Source of the DNA: SHZI01 sp049290495
GTDB taxonomy: Bacteria; Pseudomonadota; Gammaproteobacteria; Steroidobacterales; GCA-2729495
Length of the DNA stretch: 8,941 bases
NCBI GenBank assembly: GCA_049290495.1
Contig: JBATNV010000293.1
Location: 1 to 8,941 of the forward strand
Reading direction: 5' to 3'
Numbering within the stretch: position 1 is the stretch's first letter; each line of letters starts with the position of its first letter. The notes beneath the pieces are model-generated. The model did no database searches. It saw nothing but the letters and a program-made list of their open reading frames with translations, and was not told the DNA's origin. The translations under genes and the position numbers were made by a program. Below are positions 1 to 7,397 of the stretch, piece after piece.

Positions 1-541
1 CTGCAGCATGGTGCCAGCCGTCAACATGGTGGGCCCAGCGATCCAGCATGTTGCGGCGCTGATGGGTCTGGTAGCGCAGAAGGTGGCCCTCTGGTGCAGC
101 AGTCGCAAAAGCCACCGGGTCCGGACATATCGGTCCTTCATGCCACTCCCATCCGTGCATGAATCGCCAGAAAGAGGCCATAACATCGACCGGGTCCCGG
201 TGAATATAGAAGACCACGAAGCGTTCGAGGATATGGTCGAGAACATCGGTGAAAAAAGACTGGGTGTGGTGTGACTTGATGATCGCGGCGACGTTCTGGT
301 CTGCAAGGTAGTCGAGCGATTTCGAGATCGACGGTTGATGGAAGTAGTTGATTGGCAGTTGATGGTGATCGAGGTCAATCCACGGTCGGGCAACGTATCC
401 GTAACCCTTTTCAATGGAGTTCATCAGGAAGTGAGTTCCCGAGCGTTCATGGCTGACGACCATCACGCCGGGACGATGTGTCCCGAAGACCGCAAAGCCG
501 GGCCCCGACTGTGTTGCCGGATTGCTGCTAGTCGTTGCCAT
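1..541 (-). CDS. Sulfotransferase domain protein (partial, C-terminus beyond left edge)
   Basis: Reading from the ATG at 541 toward base 1 gives 180 residues with no stop; the rest lies outside the window. The fold looks like a PAPS-dependent sulfotransferase, an enzyme family that moves a sulfuryl group from PAPS to a hydroxyl or amine of a glycan, lipid or peptide. Seen: a 5'-phosphosulfate loop, SHERSGTHFL at residues 30-39 (compare PKSGTTW in the family), and a 3'-phosphate-binding strand and helix, FYIHRDPVDVMASFWR at 111-126, with Arg115 and Ser123 in the expected places. No signal peptide or membrane segment is visible. An in-frame GTG lies 12 bases upstream (551-553) after a stop; I prefer the ATG, but the ribosome site is weak for both. 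It sits 51 bases downstream of the shorter TPR/methyltransferase gene on the same strand and is probably co-transcribed. The acceptor cannot be inferred. Confidence 0.85.
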   Translation of the reverse strand, partial: MATTSSNPATQSGPGFAVFGTHRPGVMVVSHERSGTHFLMNSIEKGYGYVARPWIDLDHHQLPINYFHQPSISKSLDYLADQNVAAIIKSHHTQSFFTDVLDHILERFVVFYIHRDPVDVMASFWRFMHGWEWHEGPICPDPVAFATAAPEGHLLRYQTHQRRNMLDRWAHHVDGWHHAA

Positions 542-587
542 GCGTACCGTCACTCATCAACCTGACCAACTTCAGCTTTTGTCGTCT

Positions 588-602
588 TCACATCAAGTGG
601 TG
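588..602. repeat. 15-bp direct repeat at the 3' end of the short TPR/methyltransferase gene (copy 1)
   Basis: TCACATCAAGTGGTG on the plus strand, identical to 2047-2061. It covers the last codons, the TGA stop and five bases after the stop. With copy 2 it marks equivalent points of two tandem paralogous genes, 1459 bp apart. The identity past the stop fits a tandem duplication whose unit ran at least that far. Confidence 0.75.
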
Positions 603-2101
603 ATACGACGGGCAACGACGGCAATACCGCTAACGTCCGTAGTGAGTTCGCGGCGTAGCACGATATCTTCAAGGCTCAGCAGTGAATACCCATGGTCATC
701 CACCAGTCGCCTGGCGTAGTCCGGGCGGTGACTGTAGCGGCCATGCAGTTCGAGCTGGTAATCGGGGCCAGACTCCGCCCGTGACTCGACCGAGAAGGCC
801 AGCATGCCACCTGGTGCCAGTGCACGGTGAGCGGCGCGGAAGACTTCTTCGAGTGCGCCAAAATATATCAGCGTGTCGGTGAGGAAAATCAGGTCGAACG
901 CTGCCGGACGGCTGTTCATGAAGGTGCACAGTTCCGCGGCCACAAGCTCATCATAGAGTCGTCGCTCCCGTGCCTTCGCGAGCATTCCTTCGGATAGGTC
1001 TACCCCGACCAGCTGGCTGGCAAATGGTCTTAGCAGCGGTGCGGCGAGGCCGGTGCCGCAACCGGCATCGAGAATGCGCATCGGCGTGGCATCTGTACCG
1101 AGTGCGGCCCTGATCTGTGCGGTGAGCAGTTCCGGAGCACGATAACCGATGCCTTGAAGCGTAGTCTCAAAGTTATCCGCGAACTCGTCGAATACGTTCC
1201 TGACATAGCTGTCTGATGCACGGTCTGGTATCGAGGTGCTGCTGACCGCTGCCAGATGCTGCGCGATCGGGTTTTCCGGCTCGAATACCAGCCATTGCCG
1301 GTAAACATCGATGGCTTCTTCCGATCTGCCGAGCTGGTAGAGAGCCCGGCCCAGGCCTTCAAACGCTGCTGCCGTCTTTCGGATCTTCAGTGCCTGTGCG
1401 AGGCTTTTTTCCGCGAGTTCCAGCTGTCGCAGGTCTATAAGCAGCTTGCCCAGGTTGGCATGAAATTCTGCTTCGCCAGGCTGCAATACCACTGCACTCC
1501 GGAATGCAGCCAGAGCCTCGGGCTTGCGGCCAAGTTTGGCGAGGGCAATGCCACGGTGGTTGAGTGCCTGCGGATAGTCAGGCCGGATCTTCAGTGCGCG
1601 GTCGTAGCTTGCCAGTGCCTCTTCAATCCGGTCGAGGCTATGCAGCGTCAAGCCGCGGTTATGCAGTGCTTCGGCATACTTTGGGTTCAATGCCAGGGCG
1701 CGATCGTAGCTTTCAAGAGCCTCCGCATAGCGCTTCAGTTCCAGCAGCGCATTGCCGCGATTCGACCACGCGGCTGCGTTGGCGGGCTCGATGGCCAGAG
1801 ACTGGTCAATCAGTTCGATGGCCTGTTCGGCATGGCCCCGCTGGCCGGCGATCACGCCGAGTAGTTGCAGTGCGCGGCCGTGGTGCGGGTTTGATTGCAA
1901 GACACTTCGGTACAGCACTTCGGCGGCATCGAGCTGTCCCTGCTGGTGCAGATGTATGGCTTCCTGCAGCTTGCCGGTATTTGCAGCGGACGCACCTGCG
2001 GCTGGCCTGCGTGTGCCAGCCGGGCTGCGATGTCGTTTCCTGGTTGTCACATCAAGTGGTGTTGCGACGGGCGACCACAGCGATACCGGCGACGTCTGCA
2101 T
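593..2101 (-). CDS. TPR-repeat protein with C-terminal class I SAM methyltransferase domain (short paralogue)
   Basis: 502 residues. An Ala/Arg-rich leader (1-40) is followed by about seven TPR units of 34 residues (roughly 44-277). A junction segment follows, with WLVFEPENPIAQHLAA at 270-285 and IPDRA at 291-295, then a methyltransferase domain (about 297-500). The SAM site is clear: RILDAGCGTGLAAPLL at 342-357 (motif I) and GVDLS at 366-370, with the acidic residue for the ribose hydroxyls. AFDLIFLTDTLIYFGALEE lies where the catalytic-face strand should be. The architecture matches the predicted TPR-containing methyltransferases (COG4976 type); the substrate is not known. TPR arrays normally bind a protein or peptide partner, so protein methylation is possible but inferred. 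The start is uncertain: ATG 2101 overlaps the upstream gene by 50 bases, while an in-frame GTG at 2050 would begin two bases past that gene's stop. Neither has a strong ribosome site. No signal peptide is visible; the protein is probably cytosolic. Confidence 0.85.
   Translation of the reverse strand: MQTSPVSLWSPVATPLDVTTRKRHRSPAGTRRPAAGASAANTGKLQEAIHLHQQGQLDAAEVLYRSVLQSNPHHGRALQLLGVIAGQRGHAEQAIELIDQSLAIEPANAAAWSNRGNALLELKRYAEALESYDRALALNPKYAEALHNRGLTLHSLDRIEEALASYDRALKIRPDYPQALNHRGIALAKLGRKPEALAAFRSAVVLQPGEAEFHANLGKLLIDLRQLELAEKSLAQALKIRKTAAAFEGLGRALYQLGRSEEAIDVYRQWLVFEPENPIAQHLAAVSSTSIPDRASDSYVRNVFDEFADNFETTLQGIGYRAPELLTAQIRAALGTDATPMRILDAGCGTGLAAPLLRPFASQLVGVDLSEGMLAKARERRLYDELVAAELCTFMNSRPAAFDLIFLTDTLIYFGALEEVFRAAHRALAPGGMLAFSVESRAESGPDYQLELHGRYSHRPDYARRLVDDHGYSLLSLEDIVLRRELTTDVSGIAVVARRITT
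2047..2061. repeat. 15-bp direct repeat at the 3' end of the long TPR/methyltransferase gene (copy 2)
   Basis: Identical to 588-602. Here the five bases beyond the stop are also the start region of the next gene: on the minus strand it reads CACTTGATGTGA, with TGA at 2054-2052 and an in-frame GTG for the short paralogue at 2050-2048. Confidence 0.75.
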
Positions 2102-4316
2102 TTAGCTCGCGGCGTAGCACTACGTCGTCGATCTTCCGCAGCGTGAAGCCGCTGGCCGTCAGCAGCTGCGTGACGTAGTCGGGGTGGTGGCTGTAGCGGC
2201 CATGCGGTTCCAGCCGGTAGTCGGGGCCGGCGACATCGGCGGGCCGTGCCTCCACTGCGAAACTGAAAATGCCGTCCGGTGCGAGCGCACGGTGTGCGGC
2301 GTTGAACGCTTCTTCGAGTGCCCCGAAATACACCAGCGTATCCGCGAGGATGATCAGGTCGAAGGCGACCGGTCGGCTGGTCATGAAGGTGCAGAGTTCA
2401 GCCACGACCAGCTCATCGTAGAGCTTTCGTTCCCGCGCTTTTTCGAGCATCTTGGGCGACAGGTCCACGCCGACCAGCTGCCTGCCCAGCGGCTTCAGCA
2501 GCGCTGCGGCCAGGCCGGTACCACAACCGGCATCGAGGATGCGCAGTTCTGTCGTATCGTCGCCGAGCTCAGCCTGGATCATTGTCGCGAGTACTTGTGG
2601 CGTCCGGTAGCCGAGACCGAGCAGGGTGCTGTCGAAGTTCTCGGCAAAACCGTCAAACAATTCGGCAACATATTGATTTGCGGCACGTTCCGGTATCGCG
2701 CGGCTGCCCGCTGCTGCCATGTGTCGCGGTATAGGATTGTCGGGTTCGAAGGCCAGCCATTGCTGATAAACGGCCGTCATCTCATCGATCCGACCAAGCC
2801 TTTGGAGTCCAAAGGTCAGAGCCTTGAATCCTGCAGTGGATGGTTCCGCAGTAAGTGCCTGTCGCAACTGCTCTACACCCTGTTCCCCCTGCCCAAGATC
2901 GAGCAGTGCCCGCCCCTTATTGGTCTGGTATTCGGCAGAGTCGGGCTGCAGTTCAAGGGCTCGACGGAAGGAGATCAAACCCTCCTGTGGCTTCTTCAGC
3001 TTGCAGAGCGCGATACCACGGTAGTTGAGTGCTTGTGGAAAGTCGGGGTGGATCGCCAACGCACGATCGTAACTCGCCAGCGCGGCTTCAGGGCGTCCCA
3101 AGCGATGCAGCGTGAGCCCATGGTTGTACAGGGCATCCGCATCGTTGGGGTTATCTGCCAGCGCACGTTCATAGCTGGTCAGCAGTACGCTCTGCTCGGT
3201 GGTACTTGGCTCGCTGTTGCCGGGACTTGCCCATTCTTCCTGCGCCGGAATGCTATTGCGACCTGCCGCAAGCATATGTAGTGCAATCGGATTGTCCGGC
3301 TCAAGGTCCACCCACTCCTGATAGAGCGCGGTGGCTTCAGAGTGCTTCTTCAACTGATAAAGAACGATCCCGAGGCTCTGGAACGTCACTGCGCATGGTT
3401 TGCCAGCCAGGGCCTGACGCAGGTGTGGTTCGGCCGACTCAGCTTGCCCCAGTTCCTGCAGCGTGACACCGAGGTTCGCATGGATTTCAGCAGCATCGGG
3501 TTGCTCAAGCAATGCTGCCTGGAAGGCGACAACTGCCTCCTCCCTGCGGCCAAGATTGCGCAGCGCGGCGCCGCGATTGTTGTGGAGCTGGCCGACACTT
3601 GGCTGGATGGCCAGCGCCTTGTCGCAGGTGCTGAGTGCTTCTGCATAGCGTTTCAGTGCATTCAATGCCGTCGCACGGTTATTGAGGGCTTCGATATAGG
3701 CCGGTGAAAGCGTAAGTGCCTCGTCAAGGCAGGCCAGTGCCTCACCTGTCCGGCCCAGATCGATCAGTGCGGCAGCGCGATTATTGAGTGTTTCGGCATG
3801 GTCTGGCCGATAACGCAGTGAGCGGTTGTAGGCGGCGACTGCTTCCTTCTGTCGTCCGAGGCCCTGGAGCGCTTCACCGCGCTTGCTGAGGGCTTCGGCG
3901 TAATCCGGTTTGATTTCAAGCGCGCGGTCGAAGCTGTTCAGTGCCTCCTCAAAGCGGTTGAGTCGCAGCAGCGCAAGGCCGAGGCCGACCCAGGCGAAAA
4001 TGTTGCCGGGGATAAACTGAAGGGCAGCTTCGATCAGCCGTACCGCCGCAGCGGGATCACGCTGCTGGTAGAGCAGCACGCCGAGCAGATGCAGCGCATC
4101 GCCGTTTTCGGGCTGCAGGGCCAGCAGCTCGCGATAAAGTGGTTCGGCGAGATCCAGTTGCCCGCTCTGGTGCAGGCCGGCCGCCCGGCCGAACAGTGCC
4201 TCCGGGCTTTCGCCCGACAACGCGGTCGGTGAGGGGGCGGCGAAGCGCCAGGCGCCGGGTTCATTAATGGTACCGGGTTTATTTTTCACGTTATTGGTGC
4301 CGGGTCTGTTTTTCAT
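2052..4316 (-). CDS. Double-TPR-array protein with C-terminal class I SAM methyltransferase domain (long paralogue, probable fusion)
   Basis: 754 residues. The order is a repeat-encoded leader (1-25), a first TPR array of about nine units (37-342), a junction-like linker (335-376), a second array of about four and a half units (376-527), a second junction (520-545) and a methyltransferase domain (about 547-752). The SAM motif RILDAGCGTGLAAALL is at 592-607 and GVDLS at 616-620. The C-terminal 380 residues are collinear with residues 126-502 of the downstream paralogue; the last residues are RRNTT here and RRITT there. The first array also ends in the junction motif (EPDNPIALHMLAAG at 339-352, then SIP) but runs straight into more TPR units, so a methyltransferase domain seems to have been lost in a fusion. 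The start at ATG 4316 has an AAGG about 10 bases upstream; GTG at codon 10 is an alternative. It heads the minus-strand operon. Substrate unknown; protein methylation guided by the TPR arrays is an inference. Confidence 0.86.
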   Translation of the reverse strand: MKNRPGTNNVKNKPGTINEPGAWRFAAPSPTALSGESPEALFGRAAGLHQSGQLDLAEPLYRELLALQPENGDALHLLGVLLYQQRDPAAAVRLIEAALQFIPGNIFAWVGLGLALLRLNRFEEALNSFDRALEIKPDYAEALSKRGEALQGLGRQKEAVAAYNRSLRYRPDHAETLNNRAAALIDLGRTGEALACLDEALTLSPAYIEALNNRATALNALKRYAEALSTCDKALAIQPSVGQLHNNRGAALRNLGRREEAVVAFQAALLEQPDAAEIHANLGVTLQELGQAESAEPHLRQALAGKPCAVTFQSLGIVLYQLKKHSEATALYQEWVDLEPDNPIALHMLAAGRNSIPAQEEWASPGNSEPSTTEQSVLLTSYERALADNPNDADALYNHGLTLHRLGRPEAALASYDRALAIHPDFPQALNYRGIALCKLKKPQEGLISFRRALELQPDSAEYQTNKGRALLDLGQGEQGVEQLRQALTAEPSTAGFKALTFGLQRLGRIDEMTAVYQQWLAFEPDNPIPRHMAAAGSRAIPERAANQYVAELFDGFAENFDSTLLGLGYRTPQVLATMIQAELGDDTTELRILDAGCGTGLAAALLKPLGRQLVGVDLSPKMLEKARERKLYDELVVAELCTFMTSRPVAFDLIILADTLVYFGALEEAFNAAHRALAPDGIFSFAVEARPADVAGPDYRLEPHGRYSHHPDYVTQLLTASGFTLRKIDDVVLRRELNADVAGIAVVARRNTT

Positions 4317-4322
4317 AATCGT
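4251..4322. repeat. Short tandem repeat with CCGGGT core, overlapping the start of the long TPR gene
   Basis: Two adjacent 27-bp copies, 4269-4295 and 4296-4322, both begin GGTRCCGGGTYTRTTTTTCA and match at 17 of their first 20 bases. A partial copy precedes them (4251-4268, GGCGCCGGGTT), and one more CCGGGT core lies at 4344-4349. The repeat crosses the start codon at 4316, so on the minus strand it encodes the leader with KNRPGT and KNKPGT (residues 2-7 and 11-16). It may be a fragment of a dispersed intergenic repeat that was captured as coding sequence; that origin is inferred. Confidence 0.6.
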
Positions 4323-4358
4323 CTGGCCTTGAGTACGGCTGCGCCGGGTTTGATGGCG

Positions 4359-4364
4359 AGTATA
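4359..4364 (-). promoter_or_regulatory. Candidate -10 box for the minus-strand TPR/methyltransferase operon
   Basis: On the minus strand the divergent intergenic region contains CTTATATACTCG. TATACT matches the sigma-70 -10 consensus at five of six positions and lies about 43 bases upstream of ATG 4316. The -35 region has only a poor match (GGTTCT region), so the assignment is tentative. Confidence 0.35.
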
Positions 4365-4431
4365 TAAGCAGACCCGACTGCAGAACCGCGAGCCGGTCTC
4401 GTGCCGTAGCGGATTCCTGTACGATTACCGC

Positions 4432-4437
4432 TAAAAT
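4432..4437 (+). promoter_or_regulatory. Candidate -10 box for the SlyD-like/SEC-C/MscS operon
   Basis: TAAAAT matches the sigma-70 -10 consensus at five of six positions and lies 28 bases before the GTG start at 4466. This would give a short leader. I see no good -35 hexamer at 16-18 bases upstream, so this is a weak call resting on position and AT content. Confidence 0.3.
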
Positions 4438-4453
4438 AAGCCCATATTCAAGC

Positions 4454-4458
4454 GGGGA
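4454..4458 (+). promoter_or_regulatory. Ribosome binding site supporting the GTG start of the SlyD-like gene
   Basis: GGGGA, seven bases before GTG 4466. It decides the start: the resulting N-terminus aligns with the beginning of E. coli SlyD with no extension or loss. Confidence 0.6.
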
Positions 4459-4465
4459 TTCCAAA

Positions 4466-4939
4466 GTGCAGATAGCCAACGACTGTGTGGTCAGTATTCA
4501 TTTCGAGCTCACCAACGACCGCGGTGAGTTGCTGGATCGCTCCCGCGACGGTGAGCCGCTCGTCTATCTGCATGGCGTTTCCGGCATCCTGCCGGCCCTC
4601 GAAGAAGGGCTGGGCGGCAAGTCGCCCGGTGAGTCTTTCGAGGTGCGCATCGCGCCCGAGGATGGTTTTGGCACGCCGCAGCTGGAGCTGATTTCGAAGG
4701 TGCCGCGCTCGGCCTTCCCGAACGGGTCGGAACTTGTGGTCGGTATGCAGGTGCAGGGTCGCAGCGATACCGAAGAACGCCAGTTCATGATCATCGCCAT
4801 GGATGATGAATCCATCACCGTCGACGGCAACCATCCGCTGGCCGGCATGAACCTGTGCTTCAAGGGTAGCGTTGCCGACGTGCGCGTGGCCACCGAAGAC
4901 GAGCTGGAAAACTGGTCTGACGACCTGGAAGAGCGCTAA
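4466..4939 (+). CDS. SlyD-like FKBP-type peptidyl-prolyl cis-trans isomerase, tail-less
   Basis: 157 residues from a GTG start. SlyD-type FKBPs catalyse proline cis-trans isomerisation and act as cytosolic chaperones. The FKBP part is split by an insert-in-flap domain. Seen: YLHGVSGILPALEEGL (34-49) and PEDGFG (64-69) in the FKBP fold, the flap insert at about 70-118, and the SlyD hallmark DGNHPLAGMNL (120-130) returning to the FKBP core. The family's E. coli member continues with a long His/Cys-rich nickel-binding tail; here the protein stops at an acidic NWSDDLEER end, so a nickel-storage role is not supported and only the isomerase/chaperone role is. FkpB (SlpA) is a relative of similar length, but the YLHG segment and the N-terminus fit SlyD better. 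It is the first gene of a tight three-gene operon; the next start is six bases downstream. Confidence 0.9.
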   Translation: MQIANDCVVSIHFELTNDRGELLDRSRDGEPLVYLHGVSGILPALEEGLGGKSPGESFEVRIAPEDGFGTPQLELISKVPRSAFPNGSELVVGMQVQGRSDTEERQFMIIAMDDESITVDGNHPLAGMNLCFKGSVADVRVATEDELENWSDDLEER

Positions 4940-4945
4940 GCGAGC

Positions 4946-5464
<519 letters not shown>

Positions 5465-5469
5465 GCGCG

Positions 5470-7305
5470 ATGGCAGGCCTGCGTGCAGGAATACTGTCCG
5501 CGCCGCCGATCTGGGAGCAGGTTCGGACCGGGCCTGAGTCGCTCGTGGCGCTCGCCGAACTCGTCCAGCGCAATCTGGGAGTCCTGTTCGGTGGCACTCT
5601 TAAATACCTGGAAAGTCATTCCGATCGCCTGCTGGCCTTTGCACTGATTGCCTGCGCGCTGTTCGTGCTGGCCCTGCAGTTGCGGCGCATGGCGCGGGCG
5701 ACGACGGATGTCGAGGGCACACCGGGGATCACGCTGCGCCGGCCGTTTCTGGTCCTCACCATGCTCTGGATGCTGCTTGGGCCAGAGTTGCTGTTGCCGG
5801 AACTCGATGCCGGGCTGGTCGCGCTGCGTGCCGGGCTCGTTATGGGTCTCTTGGCGGTGCTGTTGCCGGAGTTCGTCGTACGCGGTGCGGTGGCTGCCTT
5901 GCGCGGCCTGTTACTGGCGACCTTCCTGGTGATGGCTGAGCGCGCGCTATTGGGTGACCCGCTCTATGGCCGCCTGCTCAGCCTGTCGCTGGCACTCGTC
6001 AGCCTGTGGCTGTTTCGTCTGCTGCGCAAAAAACTGCTGGTCGGCCCGATCCGTAAACAGGATCCGGCGAGCTTTGTCGGCATGTCGAAGTTGCTGGATG
6101 TCGTCAGCCTCGGCCTGGCGCGAGTTGCGCCACTCGTGTTGCTGACCGGGTTTCTCGTCGAAGCGGTGGGCGCAGAGCAGTACGGTAATGAGCTGACCAG
6201 CGGCGTGCTGTACCTGGCCACCATGCTGGCCGCCTGGATCGCGGCTGACATGCTGCTGCAGGATGCGGTCGTGCAGATCGTCCACGGGCCAGCGACGACG
6301 TGGCTGCGCGCCGTGCGTAACCACCCGGAAGAGGTTACTCACTACAGCCTGTTGGTATTCCGGGTGCTGCTGGCGCTTGGCTTCGTGGCCGTGTTGCCGA
6401 ATGTCTTGCCACCGCTGCAGTCGCTCTGGCGCGCGCTTTCCACCGCCCTCACCACACCGCTGGGGCTTGGCGCCGTCGGCCTTTCCTTTGGCGATGTGCT
6501 GGTGTTTGTGGTGAGCGTGGTGCTGGCCGTGAATGCCGCGCGGCTGGTGCGCTTCCTGCTGCGTGAGGATGTCGTGTCGCGCCTGCCGTTGTCGGCTGCG
6601 ACGGCCTCAGCGGTTACGCGACTTGCTTACTACGGCATCATGATTGCCGGTGTGCTGTTCGCCTTTGCGGCCGCAGGCCTGAAGCTCAGCCAGCTGACTA
6701 TGGTGGTCAGCGCACTCAGTGTCGGTATCGGTTTTGGTCTGCAGGATATCGTCAAGAATTTTGTCTCTGGCCTGGTGATCGCTTTCGAGCATCCGTTCCG
6801 CGAAGGCGATGTGATCGCTACCGGCCAGGTGACCGGCCGCCTGCAGGAAATCGGCCTGCGCGCCAGCCGGATCCGTACCGCTGAAGGCGCCGAGGTCACG
6901 GTGCCAAATGCGAGCCTGATTTCCACCGAGGTGACCAACTGGACACTGAGCGACCGTGCCCGGCGTATCGAGATCCTTGTCGGTGTGGATTACGACAGCG
7001 AGCCGCGCCACGTGCTGGAAGTGCTGACGGGCGCATTGGTTGGGCATCCGGGCTTGTCCGCGCATCCGGAGCCGGTGGTGTTGTTCCAGGATTTTGCGCC
7101 CAGCTCACTGAATTTTTCGGTACGCGCCTGGACCCCGGATGTCGACGACCGTTTGCTGGTCGAGAGTGAGACGCGGGTGCGGATATTTGCCGCCTTGCGC
7201 GAGGCGGGGATCGGCATTCCTTTCCCGCAGCTCGATTTGCATTTACGCGACACTCTGCCGGGAATGCCGCCTGAGCCACAGGCGCCGCCGCCGGTCGCCA
7301 GCTGA
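5470..7305 (+). CDS. MscS-family mechanosensitive ion channel, large multi-pass form
   Basis: 611 residues, an inner-membrane channel that would release solutes on hypo-osmotic shock. Hydrophobic segments lie at about 54-71, 93-110, 118-135, 143-157, 166-184, 214-233, 245-263, 292-312, 336-358, 385-402 and 408-437, about eleven in all. The last is the pore helix: SALSVGIGFGLQDIVKNF (414-431), followed by GLVIAFEHPFREGDVI (434-449), which matches the Gly/Ala-rich TM3 and the beta-domain entry of MscS. The cytosolic part (440-590) has the beta domain with VTVPNASLISTEVTNWTLS (476-494) and the alpha/beta vestibule, ending in a Pro-rich tail. E. coli MscS has only about 286 residues and three helices, so about eight extra N-terminal helices are present, as in the larger paralogues of the family. 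No long periplasmic MscK-type domain is seen. The start is five bases after the previous stop, with no strong ribosome site, so translation is probably coupled. Confidence 0.92.
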   Translation: MAGLRAGILSAPPIWEQVRTGPESLVALAELVQRNLGVLFGGTLKYLESHSDRLLAFALIACALFVLALQLRRMARATTDVEGTPGITLRRPFLVLTMLWMLLGPELLLPELDAGLVALRAGLVMGLLAVLLPEFVVRGAVAALRGLLLATFLVMAERALLGDPLYGRLLSLSLALVSLWLFRLLRKKLLVGPIRKQDPASFVGMSKLLDVVSLGLARVAPLVLLTGFLVEAVGAEQYGNELTSGVLYLATMLAAWIAADMLLQDAVVQIVHGPATTWLRAVRNHPEEVTHYSLLVFRVLLALGFVAVLPNVLPPLQSLWRALSTALTTPLGLGAVGLSFGDVLVFVVSVVLAVNAARLVRFLLREDVVSRLPLSAATASAVTRLAYYGIMIAGVLFAFAAAGLKLSQLTMVVSALSVGIGFGLQDIVKNFVSGLVIAFEHPFREGDVIATGQVTGRLQEIGLRASRIRTAEGAEVTVPNASLISTEVTNWTLSDRARRIEILVGVDYDSEPRHVLEVLTGALVGHPGLSAHPEPVVLFQDFAPSSLNFSVRAWTPDVDDRLLVESETRVRIFAALREAGIGIPFPQLDLHLRDTLPGMPPEPQAPPPVAS

Positions 7306-7386
7306 CGCAGCGCGACACCGGAACTGCGAACTCCATCACAGAGCCCGCTGTACGACCGGTATAGCTTCCCGTCTATCTCTGAGCGC

Positions 7387-7390
7387 GGAG
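7387..7390 (+). promoter_or_regulatory. Ribosome binding site supporting the GTG start of the small hydrophilic protein
   Basis: GGAG, seven bases before GTG 7398. The 92-base gap after the channel gene (7306-7397) contains no hairpin terminator that I can see. A TATAGC at 7360-7365 could serve as a -10 box, but no -35 partner is convincing. Confidence 0.55.
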
Positions 7391-7397
7391 ACGGACC

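Noticed and set aside
8..565. Short plus-strand frames at the left edge
   Set aside because: Antisense to the partial sulfotransferase, which shows both PAPS-binding motifs.
1256..1864. Plus-strand open frames of about 200 codons opposite the short TPR gene
   Set aside because: Same cause: a shadow of the TPR repeats, with no ribosome site and no motif.
2184..3281. A 365-codon plus-strand open frame opposite the long TPR gene
   Set aside because: It is antisense to strongly supported TPR and methyltransferase coding. The protein has no recognisable domain, and repetitive TPR codon patterns readily keep the opposite strand open.
4389..4401. Imperfect inverted repeat CGAG-CCGGT-CTCG in the divergent intergenic region as an operator or terminator
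   Set aside because: Arms of only four bases and no T-tract; too short to support a claim.
6607..7339. Minus-strand frames opposite the channel gene
   Set aside because: Antisense shadows of a GC-rich gene whose own frame has the MscS pore helix and beta domain.
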